Origin: Pseudomonas sp. Fl4BN1
GTDB taxonomy: Bacteria > Pseudomonadota > Gammaproteobacteria > Pseudomonadales > Pseudomonadaceae
Direction: 5' to 3'
DNA length: 64,000 bases
Assembly (NCBI RefSeq): GCF_009908285.1
Contig: NZ_JAAARM010000005.1
Span: forward strand, 233,556-297,555
The notes under the pieces were generated by a model, which was given only the letters and a program-made list of their open reading frames with translations, had not been told where the DNA came from and made no database searches. Within the stretch, counting starts at the first letter, position 1. Every line of letters starts with the position of its first letter. The position numbers were made by a program, and so were the translations under genes. Below are positions 37,564 through 46,536 of the stretch, in pieces.

Positions 37564-38823
37564 TTACACAAGGCCCGGAACAGACGCTTGGGCCAAAGCC
37601 GAGGCGATGCTCGGTGCCAGGGGCAGACGGGGAATCAGTACGGCTTGCCAGGTGTGATAGAGGTCCGGCTTGCCGCCCCAGATCTCGGCAGCCGGGCGGT
37701 TGTCACTGCCCAGCTCGTGATGCCAGCTGCCCTGTTGGCGATCGATGAAATGTGCTTCACAGAACTCCCAGAAACGCCGGTACCAGGTCTCGTACTGCTC
37801 CTGGCCGGTGCGCCTGAGCAAGGCACTGGCGGCAGCGCTGGCCTCGGCGTGAGTCCAGTGCAGGCGCTGGCGAACCACCGGCCGGTTGTCCCAGTCCAGG
37901 GTGTAGACAATGCCCGGGGCGCCGTCCACGTCCCAGCCGTTGCGACAGTTGTTCTCGAACAACCGTTGCGCATCCAGCACCAGCCACCCCGGAGTCAGCA
38001 TGCCGGCCTGAACCCGCGACGCTTCCAAGTGCAGCAGCAAGCGCGCCCATTCAAAACCGTGGCCCGGCGTAGTGCCGAAGGGCCGGAAACCGTCGGCGGG
38101 AAAGGCCTGGTTGTAGTCCGGCAAAGGCTGCCAGAACGGATCGAAATGCTCGATCACCATGAAGTCATTGGCAGCGGCATGCTGATGGATCACCCGCTCG
38201 ACGATGCGCAGCGCCCGATTGAGCCAGCGCGGGTCCTGGGTGACATCGGCCAGGGCGAGAAAGGCCTCGGTGGCGTGCATGTTGCTGTTGGCGCCGCGAT
38301 AGGCTTCCTGTTCGCTCCAGTCGCGGTTGAAGGACTCGCCCATGGCGCCCTCCTCTTCGCTCCAGAAATGCCCGTCAATGACCCGGATCGCTTCCGCGAG
38401 CAAGGTCTCGGCCCCGGGCCGCCGCGCCACCACCGCGGAGCTGGCGGCCAGGGCGACAAAGGCATGCAGATAGGCAGCCTTGATGCTGTTGCCATCCGCC
38501 TGCCCTGCCACGGCAAACCAGCCGCCGTGCTCGGCATCGCGCAACGGGCCCATGAGCGCGGCGATACCGTGGTCCACCAGCCCGGCATAACCCGGCAGGC
38601 CCTGGATGTGAGCCATGGCAAAGCTGTGGGTCAGGCGCGCGGTGTTCATGCTTTCGGCCTGGGCGCCAGCGGACAGGCGACCCTGGGCATCGAGGTTACC
38701 GAAGCCTTCGGCGAGCCGTGAGGCCTTGGCAAAATCCAGCAGGCGCAGGCCTTCGGCGGCAAGCCAGGCCTGATGTGCAGGTGCATTCAGCCAGCTACTG
38801 AATGGCAGGGAAAGAGCGTCCAT
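37564..38823 (-). CDS. AGE-family sugar isomerase/epimerase (D-mannose isomerase-like)
   Basis: A 419-residue alpha/alpha-barrel protein of the N-acylglucosamine 2-epimerase family. Blocks seen: ARLTHSFAMAHIQG at about 62-75, HGGWFAVAG near 98, YLHAFVALAASSAVVARRPGAETLL, NSNMHATEAFLALADVTQDPRWLNRAL at about 178-204, and the late GHGFEWARLLLH and IWGGKPDLYHTWQA, which hold the two conserved active-site histidines. Enzymes of this group isomerise mannose to fructose (YihS-like). No signal peptide, so cytoplasmic. Just upstream of gtsA with its own promoter. Confidence 0.85.
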   Translation of the reverse strand: MDALSLPFSSWLNAPAHQAWLAAEGLRLLDFAKASRLAEGFGNLDAQGRLSAGAQAESMNTARLTHSFAMAHIQGLPGYAGLVDHGIAALMGPLRDAEHGGWFAVAGQADGNSIKAAYLHAFVALAASSAVVARRPGAETLLAEAIRVIDGHFWSEEEGAMGESFNRDWSEQEAYRGANSNMHATEAFLALADVTQDPRWLNRALRIVERVIHQHAAANDFMVIEHFDPFWQPLPDYNQAFPADGFRPFGTTPGHGFEWARLLLHLEASRVQAGMLTPGWLVLDAQRLFENNCRNGWDVDGAPGIVYTLDWDNRPVVRQRLHWTHAEASAAASALLRRTGQEQYETWYRRFWEFCEAHFIDRQQGSWHHELGSDNRPAAEIWGGKPDLYHTWQAVLIPRLPLAPSIASALAQASVPGLV

Positions 38824-38855
38824 GGGTGACCTGTTGTTGTTTTTATCGAAGGCTT

Positions 38856-38924
38856 GAGTCTAATCAAGCCATGCGCAACCGCAGGTAACGAAGGACCAGC
38901 ACAATGTCACTGACCGGTGACATT
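38856..38924 (-). promoter_or_regulatory. Putative AGE gene promoter with shared activator site
   Basis: GAGTCTA (38856-38862), 21 bases, GGTAACGAAG (38884-38893), 9 bases, AATGTCAC (38903-38910): the same order and spacing as before gtsA. AATGTCAC is also the left arm of an inverted repeat with GTGACATT (38917-38924) across 6 bases. Confidence 0.6.
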
Positions 38925-38933
38925 CCACCACCC

Positions 38934-39017
38934 CGTAGGAGCCGGCTTACCGGCGAAGAGGCCCTTGAGCCTTGTAGTGCCTTTGAGGACGCCTTCGCTG
39001 GCAAGCCAGCTCCTACG
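38934..39017. repeat. Inverted REP pair
   Basis: CGTAGGAGCCGGCTTACCGG (from 38934) faces TTCGCTGGCAAGCCAGCTCC (38994 on), separated by 36 bases. It lies between the gtrS stop and the AGE promoter and may close the edd-glk-gltR-gtrS transcript. Confidence 0.85.
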
Positions 39018-39044
39018 CAAGTCAGCGCCGACACGGACGACCGT

Positions 39045-40529
39045 TCAGTCGAAGGTCCGAGGCAGGTACAGGGTCACCCGCAAGCCGCCTTCGCGCAGGT
39101 TCTGTAGGCTGACTTCGCCGCCATGGCTATGGGCGATGTTGCGCGCGATGCCCAGGCCCAAGCCATAACCCTGCTGCTGCCCAGCCAGGCGGAAGTGCGG
39201 CTCGAACACCTGTTCCAGGCGCTGCTCCGGTACACCCGGGCCTTCGTCATCCACGTGCAGGACAAAGCCGCTATCGTCGTCTTCGATGTGCAGATGGGCG
39301 TTCTGCCCGTACTTCAGGGCGTTGTCGATCAGGTTACCCATGCAGCGCTTGAGCGCCAGGGGCTTGCCCGGGTAGCTGGCCAGCGCCCGGCCCTGCTGGG
39401 TCACCCGGCCATTACCCTGGGGCGCCAGGTAAGGCTCCACCAGGCAGTCGAGTACCTGATTGAGGTCCACCGGTTCGATGTTCTCGTGGATATCGGTGTC
39501 CTTGACGCATTGCAGTGCGCCTTTGACCAGCAGTTCCAGTTCATCCAGGTCGCGGCCGAACTTGGCTTGCAGTTGCTCGTCCTCCAGTAATTCGACCCGC
39601 AGGCGCAGACGGGTGATGGGGGTGCGCAGGTCATGGGAGATGGCGCTGAACAGTTGGCTGCGTTCGGTCAGGTAGCGGCTGATGCGCTCACGCATGCTGT
39701 TGAAGGCCCGGCCGACTTCCACCACTTCACTGCCACCGCCCTCCGCCACCGGCTCGACATCGGCGCCCAGGGACATGTCCCGCGCGGCCCGGGCCAGGCG
39801 CTTGAGGGGCCGGCTCTGCCAGTGCACCAGCAGGCCAATGAACAGCAGCAGGAAGCCGCTGGTGAGCAAGATGAACCACACCTGCTGAGCCGGCAGGCCC
39901 TGTTCTTCGAGGCTGGTGTAGGGCTCGGGCAGCAGCGAGGCGATGTACAGCCATTCCCCCGGGGCCATCTGGATCTGGGTCACCAGCACCGGTGGGTTCA
40001 CCGGTTCCAGGGTCAGGGCGTAATGGGCCCAGGAACGCGGCAACTCGTCGAGCTTGAGGCCGCCATTGAAGATCCGCAGGTCGTCGGGGCTGACAAAGGT
40101 CACGGAAATATCCGCGTCGTTGCCCAAGGATTGGCGCAGCACCTGCTCCACCGCTTGCAGCACCGCCTCTTTGCGCGGGGTGGCCGGCAGCACCTGCATG
40201 CCCAGGGGCTTGTCATTGAGGGTCACGACAAACCGGGTACCGCCCATGCTGCGCAACTGGTCCAGCACCAGAGGCCGATAGGCCACCGGCAACGAACGCA
40301 GGTAACTGACGCTGGCAGTCATCGAATGGGCCAGGCTGCGGGCACTGGTCACCAGCCCTTCGAGCTGGGTGGCACGCAACTGCGAAACCCAGATCACGCT
40401 GGACAGGGCCTGGGCGAACAGCACCGCCAGCAGAGTCAGGAGCAGCATCCGCCCCAGCAGCGAGCGAGGCACCGGCAGGCGCCGAAGCACTCTGCGCAAG
40501 GCCTCAGTGGCCATTGCCGGCAACCACAT
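39045..40529 (-). CDS. gtrS: Sensor histidine kinase GtrS
   Basis: A 494-residue membrane kinase. It has TM1 at about 23-45 (SLLGRMLLLTLLAVLFAQALSSVIW), a periplasmic sensor of about 150 residues, TM2 near 195-215 (VWFILLTSGFLLLFIGLLVHW), a HAMP domain, the phosphoacceptor box FSAISHDLRTPITRLRLRVELLED (His about 292), the N box LIDNALKYG, DEGPGVPE and GYGLGLGIARNIAHSHGG. In P. aeruginosa GtrS responds to 2-ketogluconate/6-phosphogluconate and drives GltR. ATG 40529 is used; ATG 40514 is possible. It overlaps gltR. Confidence 0.9.
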   Translation of the reverse strand: MWLPAMATEALRRVLRRLPVPRSLLGRMLLLTLLAVLFAQALSSVIWVSQLRATQLEGLVTSARSLAHSMTASVSYLRSLPVAYRPLVLDQLRSMGGTRFVVTLNDKPLGMQVLPATPRKEAVLQAVEQVLRQSLGNDADISVTFVSPDDLRIFNGGLKLDELPRSWAHYALTLEPVNPPVLVTQIQMAPGEWLYIASLLPEPYTSLEEQGLPAQQVWFILLTSGFLLLFIGLLVHWQSRPLKRLARAARDMSLGADVEPVAEGGGSEVVEVGRAFNSMRERISRYLTERSQLFSAISHDLRTPITRLRLRVELLEDEQLQAKFGRDLDELELLVKGALQCVKDTDIHENIEPVDLNQVLDCLVEPYLAPQGNGRVTQQGRALASYPGKPLALKRCMGNLIDNALKYGQNAHLHIEDDDSGFVLHVDDEGPGVPEQRLEQVFEPHFRLAGQQQGYGLGLGIARNIAHSHGGEVSLQNLREGGLRVTLYLPRTFD

Positions 40530-41235
40530 TGGCTGCCAATTGATAACCGCTGCCGCGCACGGTACGGATCAGCCGCGGCGGTTTTTCCGTGTCTCGCAGG
40601 CGCTGACGCAGGCGGCTCACCGCCATGTCGACGATGCGGTCCAGGGGCATCAAGTCGCGGCCGCGGGTGGCATTGCCGATGGTGTCGCGATCGAGGATTT
40701 CCTGGGGGTGATCGAGAAACAGCTTGAGCAGGGCGAAATCGGCGCCGGAGAGAATCACTTCCTCGCCGTCGTTGTGGAACAGTCGGTGACTGATCACATC
40801 CAGGCGCCATTCGTCGAAGCACAGCACTTCACCGGCAATCCGCTCTTGAGCGAACTGGGCGCGGCGCAGCAGGGCCTTGATCCGCGCCTGCAGTTCACGG
40901 GGGCTGAAGGGCTTGCCCAGGTAGTCGTCGGCGCCCAGCTCCAGACCGATGACCCGGTCGGCTTCGTCGGAGCTGGCGGTGAGCATGATGATCGGCACCT
41001 GGCTGCGCTTGGCGTGCTGGCGGATCCAGCGGCACAGGCTGAAGCCGTCTTCGTCAGGCAGCATCACGTCGAGGATCACCAGGTCGCTGGGCGCGTCATT
41101 CAAGGCCTGGCGAAAGCCGGCGCCGTCAGCCGTAGTGCGCACCTGGAAACCGCAGCGGCTGAGGTAGGTTTCCAGCAGCTCGCGAATTTCCTGATCGTCG
41201 TCAACCAACAAAATCGACTTACTGACTGAACTCAC
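40504..41235 (-). CDS. gltR: Response regulator GltR
   Basis: A 243-residue OmpR-family regulator. The receiver domain has LLVDDDQEIREL (acidic pocket), the phosphoacceptor Asp in LVILDVMLPDEDG and MLTASSDEADR. The C-terminal winged helix ends LDRIVDMAVSRLRQRLRDTEKPPRLIRTVRGSGYQLA. In P. aeruginosa GltR is needed for glucose transport and controls oprB, glk and edd genes. It is transcribed after glk and overlaps gtrS by 26 bases. Confidence 0.93.
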   Translation of the reverse strand: MSSVSKSILLVDDDQEIRELLETYLSRCGFQVRTTADGAGFRQALNDAPSDLVILDVMLPDEDGFSLCRWIRQHAKRSQVPIIMLTASSDEADRVIGLELGADDYLGKPFSPRELQARIKALLRRAQFAQERIAGEVLCFDEWRLDVISHRLFHNDGEEVILSGADFALLKLFLDHPQEILDRDTIGNATRGRDLMPLDRIVDMAVSRLRQRLRDTEKPPRLIRTVRGSGYQLAANVVAGNGH

Positions 41236-41303
41236 CGGGGCCGTCCTTATTGTTAGGGAGGGAGCGCGATTATGCCTGATGGTGGGTGGCCTGTTACGGC
41301 CTC

Positions 41304-41327
41304 TTCGCCGGCAAGCCGGCTCCTACA
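41304..41327. repeat. Single REP element
   Basis: TTCGCCGGCAAGCCGGCTCC followed by TACA, the perfect consensus half, is between glk and gltR within what is otherwise one operon. Confidence 0.85.
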
Positions 41328-41342
41328 CCAAGCTGCCAGGCG

Positions 41343-42299
41343 TCAACCCTGGGCCTGTTCCAGGGCCACGCCGGCACCGGTCAGCCCGGAATAGGGCGCG
41401 GTCACCAGCCACACCGGGATGCCCTTGAAGTAATCGCTCATGCAACCCTTGTCGGCAAAGCTCTTGGCAAAGCCGCTGTGGATGAAGAAATCGGCAAAAC
41501 GCGGAATCACCCCGCCGACGATGTACACGCCACCACGCCCACCAGTGGTCAGTACGTTATTGCCCGCCACCCGACCCAGCCAGCAGCTGAACTGCTCCAG
41601 CACTTCCCGGGCAATCGGGTCGCCGGCCAGGCCGGCCGCGGTGATGGCTTCCGGGGTATCGAGGCGTGGTTCATGGCCGTCCAGCGCGCAAATCGCCCGG
41701 TACACCCGAGGCAATCCGCTGCCGCTCAGAGCGGTCTCGGCGCTGACATGGCCGATCTCGTCGTGGATGTGCTGCCACAGCTGGGTTTCCCGCGGGCTGC
41801 TCAAGGGCAGGTCGACATGGCCTCCCTCCCCCGGCAAGGCCATGTAGCGGCCATCACCGAAATTCAGCAAGGTGCCCACTCCCAGGCCGGTACCCGGGCC
41901 GATCACCACCGCCGGGCGCAAGGGCTCGGCAACGCCCTCACAGACCACGCGGTACTCGTCGGGTTGCAGGCGGGTCATGCCCAGGGCCATGGCCGAGAAG
42001 TCGTTGACCAGCAGAAGGCGGTCCACCTGCAAGGCCTGGCAGAAGGCCTGGCGGCTCAGGCGCCAGTGGTTGTTGGTGAAACGAAACTCGTCGCCGCTGA
42101 CCGGACCGGCCACCGACAGGCACACCGAGCCGATGTCACCCAGGGCCAGGCCCTGCTCCTGCAGGTACGCCTTGATGGCGTCTTCCGGGCAGCGATAGTC
42201 CGCCGTGGCGTGGACCTGGACCGCGTCCAGTTGTTGGTCCTTCCACAACGCGAACCGCGCGTTGGTACCACCGATGTCACCGACCAGGGCCAGTTTCAA
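41343..42299 (-). CDS. glk: Glucokinase
   Basis: Phosphorylates glucose with ATP. The 318 residues start [19 protein letters not shown], with phosphate-1 loop GDIGGTNAR, then [13 protein letters not shown] with the catalytic Asp, [14 protein letters not shown] and [13 protein letters not shown]. The length and motifs are those of proteobacterial Glk. The start codon is TTG and overlaps the edd stop (TTGA), which couples translation to edd; no other in-frame start is compatible with the P-loop. Confidence 0.94.
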   Translation of the reverse strand: MKLALVGDIGGTNARFALWKDQQLDAVQVHATADYRCPEDAIKAYLQEQGLALGDIGSVCLSVAGPVSGDEFRFTNNHWRLSRQAFCQALQVDRLLLVNDFSAMALGMTRLQPDEYRVVCEGVAEPLRPAVVIGPGTGLGVGTLLNFGDGRYMALPGEGGHVDLPLSSPRETQLWQHIHDEIGHVSAETALSGSGLPRVYRAICALDGHEPRLDTPEAITAAGLAGDPIAREVLEQFSCWLGRVAGNNVLTTGGRGGVYIVGGVIPRFADFFIHSGFAKSFADKGCMSDYFKGIPVWLVTAPYSGLTGAGVALEQAQG

Positions 42300-44122
42300 T
42301 TAAGCGTCTCCAGAGCAGAGGTAAAGGCGCTGGCGCCCTGCTCTGCCGAGCTGAAGGCCATGCGCATGAAAGCGAAGAGTTCGCGGCCGGTGCCGACGTT
42401 GTTGCCCAACAGGCCCTTGGCCGGCTCGCGGGCCGCGAATTCTGCGGCGTCCACCTTAAGCTCAAGGGTGCCCTTGACGCCATCCACGCGAATGATGTCG
42501 CCGTCCAGCACCCGGGCCAGGGCGCCTCCCACCTGGGCCTCGGGGCTGACATGGATGGCCGCCGGGATCTTGCCCGAAGCGCCGGACATGCGCCCGTCGG
42601 TGACCAGCGCCACCTTGAAGCCACGGTCCTGCAACACGCCGAGGAACGGGGTCATCTTGTGCAGTTCGGGCATGCCGTTGGAACGCGGGCCCTGGAAGCG
42701 CATCACCGCGACGAAGTCCTTCTCCAACAGGCCGGCCTTGAACGCGTCGGCCAGGTCCTGCTGGTCCTGGAACACCACAGCTGGGGCTTCGACAATCTGG
42801 TGCTCCGGGGCCACGGCGGAAACCTTCATCACGCCGCGCCCCAGGTTGCCCTCCATGACCCGCAGCCCGCCTTCCGGCGAGAAGGCCCGGGCCACTGGCC
42901 GCAGGATGTTTTCGTCGAGGCTTTCGATCGGGCCGTCGCGCCACACCAGCTTGCCGTTGTCGAGGAACGGTTCCTGGGTGTAGCGGCTCAAGCCGCGACC
43001 GGCCACAGTGTTGACGTCTTCATGCAGCAGGCCGGCTTCCAGCAGTTCGCGGATCAGGAACGACATGCCCCCTGCTGCCTGGAAGTGGTTGATGTCGGCC
43101 TTGCCGTTGGGATAGACGTGGGACAGGGTCGGCACCACTTCGGAAAGGTCGGCCATGTCCTGCCAGGTCAACTGGATGCCCGCGGCCTGGGCAATGGCCG
43201 GCATATGCAGGGTGTGATTGGTGGAACCGCCGGTGGCGTGCAAGGCAACGATGGAGTTGACCAGGACGCGTTCGTCGACGATTTCACCAAGCGGCATGAA
43301 ATTGCCGCTCTGCTTGGTCAGGCGGGTGACCTGCTGCGCCGCTTCATGGGTCAGGGCGTCACGCAACGGCGTGTTCGGGTTGACGAAAGAAGCCCCCGGC
43401 AGGTGCAGGCCCATGACTTCCATCAGCAGCTGGTTAGTGTTGGCGGTGCCGTAGAAGGTGCAGGTGCCCGGGCTGTGGTAGGAGTTCATTTCCGACTCCA
43501 GCAACTCCTCGCGGCTGGCCTTGCCTTCGGCATAGCGCTGGCGCACATCGGCTTTCTGCTTGTTGGAAATCCCCGAGACCATCGGCCCGCCCGGGACGAA
43601 AATGGTCGGCAGATGACCGAAGCGCAAGGCGCCCATCATCAGGCCCGGAACGATCTTGTCGCAGATTCCCAGCATCAGCGCGGCATCGAACATGTTGTGC
43701 GACAGCGCCACAGCGGTGGACAGTGCGATCACCTCGCGGCTCGGCAGGCTCAGCTCCATGCCGGCCTCGCCCTGGGTCACGCCGTCGCACATGGCCGGGG
43801 TGCCGCCAGCGAACTGGCCCACCGAACCGATCTCGCGCAGGGCCTTCTTGATCTGTTCTGGAAAGTGCTCGTACGGCTGGTGGGCGGACAACATGTCGTT
43901 ATATGACGAAACAATTGCCACGTTGGCCGCATTCATCATCCGCAGGTTGTGCTTATCGTCGGCCCCGCAACCGGCCACGCCGTGGGCGAAGTTTGCACAC
44001 TGCAGCTTGCCCCGCTGCGGGCCGTCGCTGGCGGCACCCCGGATCAAAGCGAGATAGGCCTGGCGGGTGGCGCGACTGCGGGCGATAAGCCGTTCGGTGA
44101 CCTCAAGAACGCGGGGATGCAT
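42296..44122 (-). CDS. edd: 6-phosphogluconate dehydratase
   Basis: Dehydrates 6-phosphogluconate to KDPG, the key Entner-Doudoroff step. The 608 residues have the IlvD/Edd family cysteines that carry the Fe-S cluster: around [25 protein letters not shown] and [15 protein letters not shown]. It also shows [23 protein letters not shown], the Edd hallmark, and [16 protein letters not shown] near the C-terminus. First gene of edd-glk-gltR-gtrS, divergent from gap, with a HexR site between. Confidence 0.96.
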   Translation of the reverse strand: MHPRVLEVTERLIARSRATRQAYLALIRGAASDGPQRGKLQCANFAHGVAGCGADDKHNLRMMNAANVAIVSSYNDMLSAHQPYEHFPEQIKKALREIGSVGQFAGGTPAMCDGVTQGEAGMELSLPSREVIALSTAVALSHNMFDAALMLGICDKIVPGLMMGALRFGHLPTIFVPGGPMVSGISNKQKADVRQRYAEGKASREELLESEMNSYHSPGTCTFYGTANTNQLLMEVMGLHLPGASFVNPNTPLRDALTHEAAQQVTRLTKQSGNFMPLGEIVDERVLVNSIVALHATGGSTNHTLHMPAIAQAAGIQLTWQDMADLSEVVPTLSHVYPNGKADINHFQAAGGMSFLIRELLEAGLLHEDVNTVAGRGLSRYTQEPFLDNGKLVWRDGPIESLDENILRPVARAFSPEGGLRVMEGNLGRGVMKVSAVAPEHQIVEAPAVVFQDQQDLADAFKAGLLEKDFVAVMRFQGPRSNGMPELHKMTPFLGVLQDRGFKVALVTDGRMSGASGKIPAAIHVSPEAQVGGALARVLDGDIIRVDGVKGTLELKVDAAEFAAREPAKGLLGNNVGTGRELFAFMRMAFSSAEQGASAFTSALETLN

Positions 44123-44243
44123 GTGTAGAACTCCAGGCTAACGGATGTGGCGACCTGTTTGTCTATGCTGATCAGAAGCACCGCCGCTCAGGGAGAATGG
44201 AGGAAATTTCTGACCATTTGGACCAGTTGATTCAGGTCACTCG

Positions 44244-44258
44244 TTGTAGATAAAACAA
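44244..44258. promoter_or_regulatory. HexR operator between edd and gap
   Basis: TTGT-AGATAAA-ACAA is a perfect match to the TTGT-N7-ACAA HexR palindrome, 122 bases before edd and 88 before gap, so it can act on both. Confidence 0.8.
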
Positions 44259-44345
44259 AATATTGCCACTAAAAAGGCTTGTTTTCTATTTCTATGCGAA
44301 TAATCTTGTAATTCCAACAACAAATTCAACGACAGGCGTTTGCAC

Positions 44346-45350
44346 ATGACTCTTCGAATCGCAATCAATGGTTTTGGCCGTATTGGCCGTAACGTCCTGC
44401 GCGCACTTTATACCCAAGGCTATCGTCAAGATTTGCAGATCGTCGCCATCAACGATCTGGGAGACAGCGCGATCAATGCCCACCTGCTGAAGTACGACAC
44501 CGTCCACGGCACCTTCGATGCACACATCGAGCACGATCAGGAAAGCCTGACCGTGAATGGCGACCGCATCGCCGTCAGCGCCATCCGCAACCCGGCCGAA
44601 CTGCCCTGGGCTGCGGAAAAGATCGACGTGGTCTTCGAATGCACCGGCCTGTTCACCGACCGCACCAAGGCTGCCGCCCATCTTACTGCCGGCGCCCGCA
44701 AAGTGATCATCTCGGCCCCGGCCAAAGGCGCCGACGCCACAGTGGTCTATGGGGTCAACCACGATATTCTGCGCCAGTCGCACCAGATCATCTCCAGCGC
44801 CTCTTGCACCACCAACTGCCTGGCCCCGGTGGCCCAGGTGCTGCACCGTGAACTGGGCATCGACAACGGCCTGATGACCACTATCCACGCCTACACCAAC
44901 GACCAGAACCTCACCGACGTCTATCACACCGACCCCTACCGCGCCCGCTCGGGCACCCAGAACATGATCCCGAGCAAGACCGGCGCCGCGGAAGCCGTGG
45001 GCCTGGTGCTGCCGGAACTGGCAGGCAAGTTGACGGGCATGGCGGTACGGGTGCCGGTGATCAACGTCTCCCTGGTGGACCTGACCGTGACCCTCAAGCG
45101 CGACACCACCGCCGAAGAGGTCAATGCCCTGTTCAAGAGCGCCAGCCAGCACTCCAAGGTCCTCGGTTGCAACACCCTGCCGCTGGTCTCCAGCGACTTC
45201 AACCACAACCCGCTGTCGTCGATCTTCGACGCCAACCACACCAAGGTCAGCGGCGGCCGCCTGCTCAAGGTCCTGGCCTGGTACGACAACGAGTGGGGTT
45301 TCTCCAACCGCATGCTGGATAACTGCCTGGCCCTGTGCAACGCGGAATAA
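44346..45350 (+). CDS. gap: Glyceraldehyde-3-phosphate dehydrogenase
   Basis: A 334-residue NAD-dependent [20 protein letters not shown] is the nucleotide fold. The active site [11 protein letters not shown] places the catalytic Cys at residue 154, and [30 protein letters not shown] holds the phosphate-binding residues. [12 protein letters not shown] ends the catalytic domain. ATG 44346 is preferred to TTG 44340. The HexR site upstream means gap is induced with the Entner-Doudoroff genes. mgsA begins 14 bases downstream. Confidence 0.96.
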   Translation: MTLRIAINGFGRIGRNVLRALYTQGYRQDLQIVAINDLGDSAINAHLLKYDTVHGTFDAHIEHDQESLTVNGDRIAVSAIRNPAELPWAAEKIDVVFECTGLFTDRTKAAAHLTAGARKVIISAPAKGADATVVYGVNHDILRQSHQIISSASCTTNCLAPVAQVLHRELGIDNGLMTTIHAYTNDQNLTDVYHTDPYRARSGTQNMIPSKTGAAEAVGLVLPELAGKLTGMAVRVPVINVSLVDLTVTLKRDTTAEEVNALFKSASQHSKVLGCNTLPLVSSDFNHNPLSSIFDANHTKVSGGRLLKVLAWYDNEWGFSNRMLDNCLALCNAE

Positions 45351-45364
45351 GCGGGTACTCGTCG

Positions 45365-45829
45365 ATGATCGGTATCAGCTTCACGCAAAAGACCATGGCG
45401 GCGCGCAAGCGCATCGCCCTGGTCGCTCACGATCACTGCAAGGCCTTTCTCCTGGAATGGGCCGAACGCCAAAAAGCCCGCCTGGCCGAACATCAGCTGG
45501 TAGCCACCGGCACCACCGGATTGCTGCTGAACAAACGCCTCGGGCTGCCGGTGGAAAGCATGATCAGCGGCCCGCTGGGGGGCGATCAACAGTTGGGCGC
45601 ACAGATTGCCGAGCAAAAGGTCGATTTGCTGGTGTTCTTCTGGGACCCCTTCGAACCCCAACCCCACGATCCGGATATCAAGGCGCTGCTGCGCGTAGCA
45701 GCGGTGTGGAATATTCCGGTGGCCTGCAACGAGTGCAGTGCCGACTACCTGCTCAGCAGCCCGCTGATGAATCAAGCCCACGAACACCGGATTCCTGACT
45801 ACCAGGCATACCTGGCTGGCAGAGGATAA
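45365..45829 (+). CDS. mgsA: Methylglyoxal synthase
   Basis: Converts dihydroxyacetone phosphate to methylglyoxal and phosphate. The 154 residues align along their length with E. coli MgsA as I recall it: ARKRIALVAHDHCKAFLLEW, ATGTTG, SGPLGGDQQLGA with the phosphate site and catalytic Asp, FFWDPFEPQPHDPDIKALLRVAAVWNIPVACN, and PDYQAYL. ATG 45365 matches the E. coli length. Following gap, it may be co-transcribed and act as an overflow for triose phosphates. Confidence 0.94.
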   Translation: MIGISFTQKTMAARKRIALVAHDHCKAFLLEWAERQKARLAEHQLVATGTTGLLLNKRLGLPVESMISGPLGGDQQLGAQIAEQKVDLLVFFWDPFEPQPHDPDIKALLRVAAVWNIPVACNECSADYLLSSPLMNQAHEHRIPDYQAYLAGRG

Positions 45830-45856
45830 TTCACGCAAGGCTTGACCAAAGACGTA

Positions 45857-45875
45857 GATGACAATCATTATCATC
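45857..45875 (+). promoter_or_regulatory. Fur box upstream of the ECF sigma gene
   Basis: GATGACAATCATTATCATC is a good Fur site, set inside a wider palindrome TAGATGA-N9-TCATCTA (45855-45877). It lies 30-48 bases upstream of GTG 45905. Confidence 0.85.
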
Positions 45876-45904
45876 TACTGCACAAAATTGGATCAGGCCT
45901 TGCT

Positions 45905-46423
45905 GTGAGTCAATCGCACTTCAATCACGTCTTCCTCACCCAACGTATTTCTCTGCTGCGAACGCTGGAGCGGATGGTCAATAACCACAGCACCGCCGAA
46001 GACCTGTTGCAGGAAACCTACCTGCGCGTGACCCGCGCCCTCGGTGAGCGCCCGATCACTCATCTTGAACCCTTTGTCTTCCAGACCGCTCGCAACCTCG
46101 CGCTGGACCATCTGCGTGCCCGGCGCATCCAGGGCCGGACCCTGCTCGAAGATGTGCCCGCAGAGGTGGTGGAGAACGTCGCCGCGCCCGTCAGCAGCGC
46201 CGAAGACGCCGCACATGCCGAACAATTGCTCGAACGCTTGAACGTCAGCCTTGGCCAGCTCAGTGCACGTCAGCAGCAGATCTTCATCCTCAGCCGCCTG
46301 CACGGCCACAGCTACCAGGAAATCGCCGAAGAATTGGGCGTATCCCTGAGCACGGTGCAAAAGGAATTGAAACTGATCATGGCCATCTGCATCGGCGTCG
46401 CCGAACGCCTGGACGATCAGTGA
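45905..46423 (+). CDS. hxuI: FecI-type ECF sigma factor (heme signalling, HxuI-like)
   Basis: An iron-starvation sigma factor of 172 residues. Region 2 is about 5-75 (FLTQRISLLRTLERMVNNHSTAEDLLQETYLRVTRAL ... FVFQTARNLALDHLRARR). Region 4 is about 110-165 (LGQLSARQQQIFILSRLHGHSYQEIAEELGVSLSTVQKEL). GTG 45905 is chosen because the longer frame from 45842 would be translated through the Fur box. Controls the next two genes; anti-sigma and receptor genes follow in FecIRA order. Confidence 0.9.
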   Translation: MSQSHFNHVFLTQRISLLRTLERMVNNHSTAEDLLQETYLRVTRALGERPITHLEPFVFQTARNLALDHLRARRIQGRTLLEDVPAEVVENVAAPVSSAEDAAHAEQLLERLNVSLGQLSARQQQIFILSRLHGHSYQEIAEELGVSLSTVQKELKLIMAICIGVAERLDDQ

Positions 46424-46536
46424 GTCTCAACTGCCGAGCAGAATGACTGCGTCAGCCCCGGGCCTTTGTTAACCTTGGCCGGCTTTCGCTCTCTCTTGAA
46501 AAAACAGTTGCGCACAGACGCAGCCGAGGAACACCC

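Noticed and set aside
45842..45904. N-terminal extension of the ECF sigma factor
   Set aside because: Those codons contain the Fur box and would add a sequence unlike sigma region 1-2; GTG 45905 is the better start.
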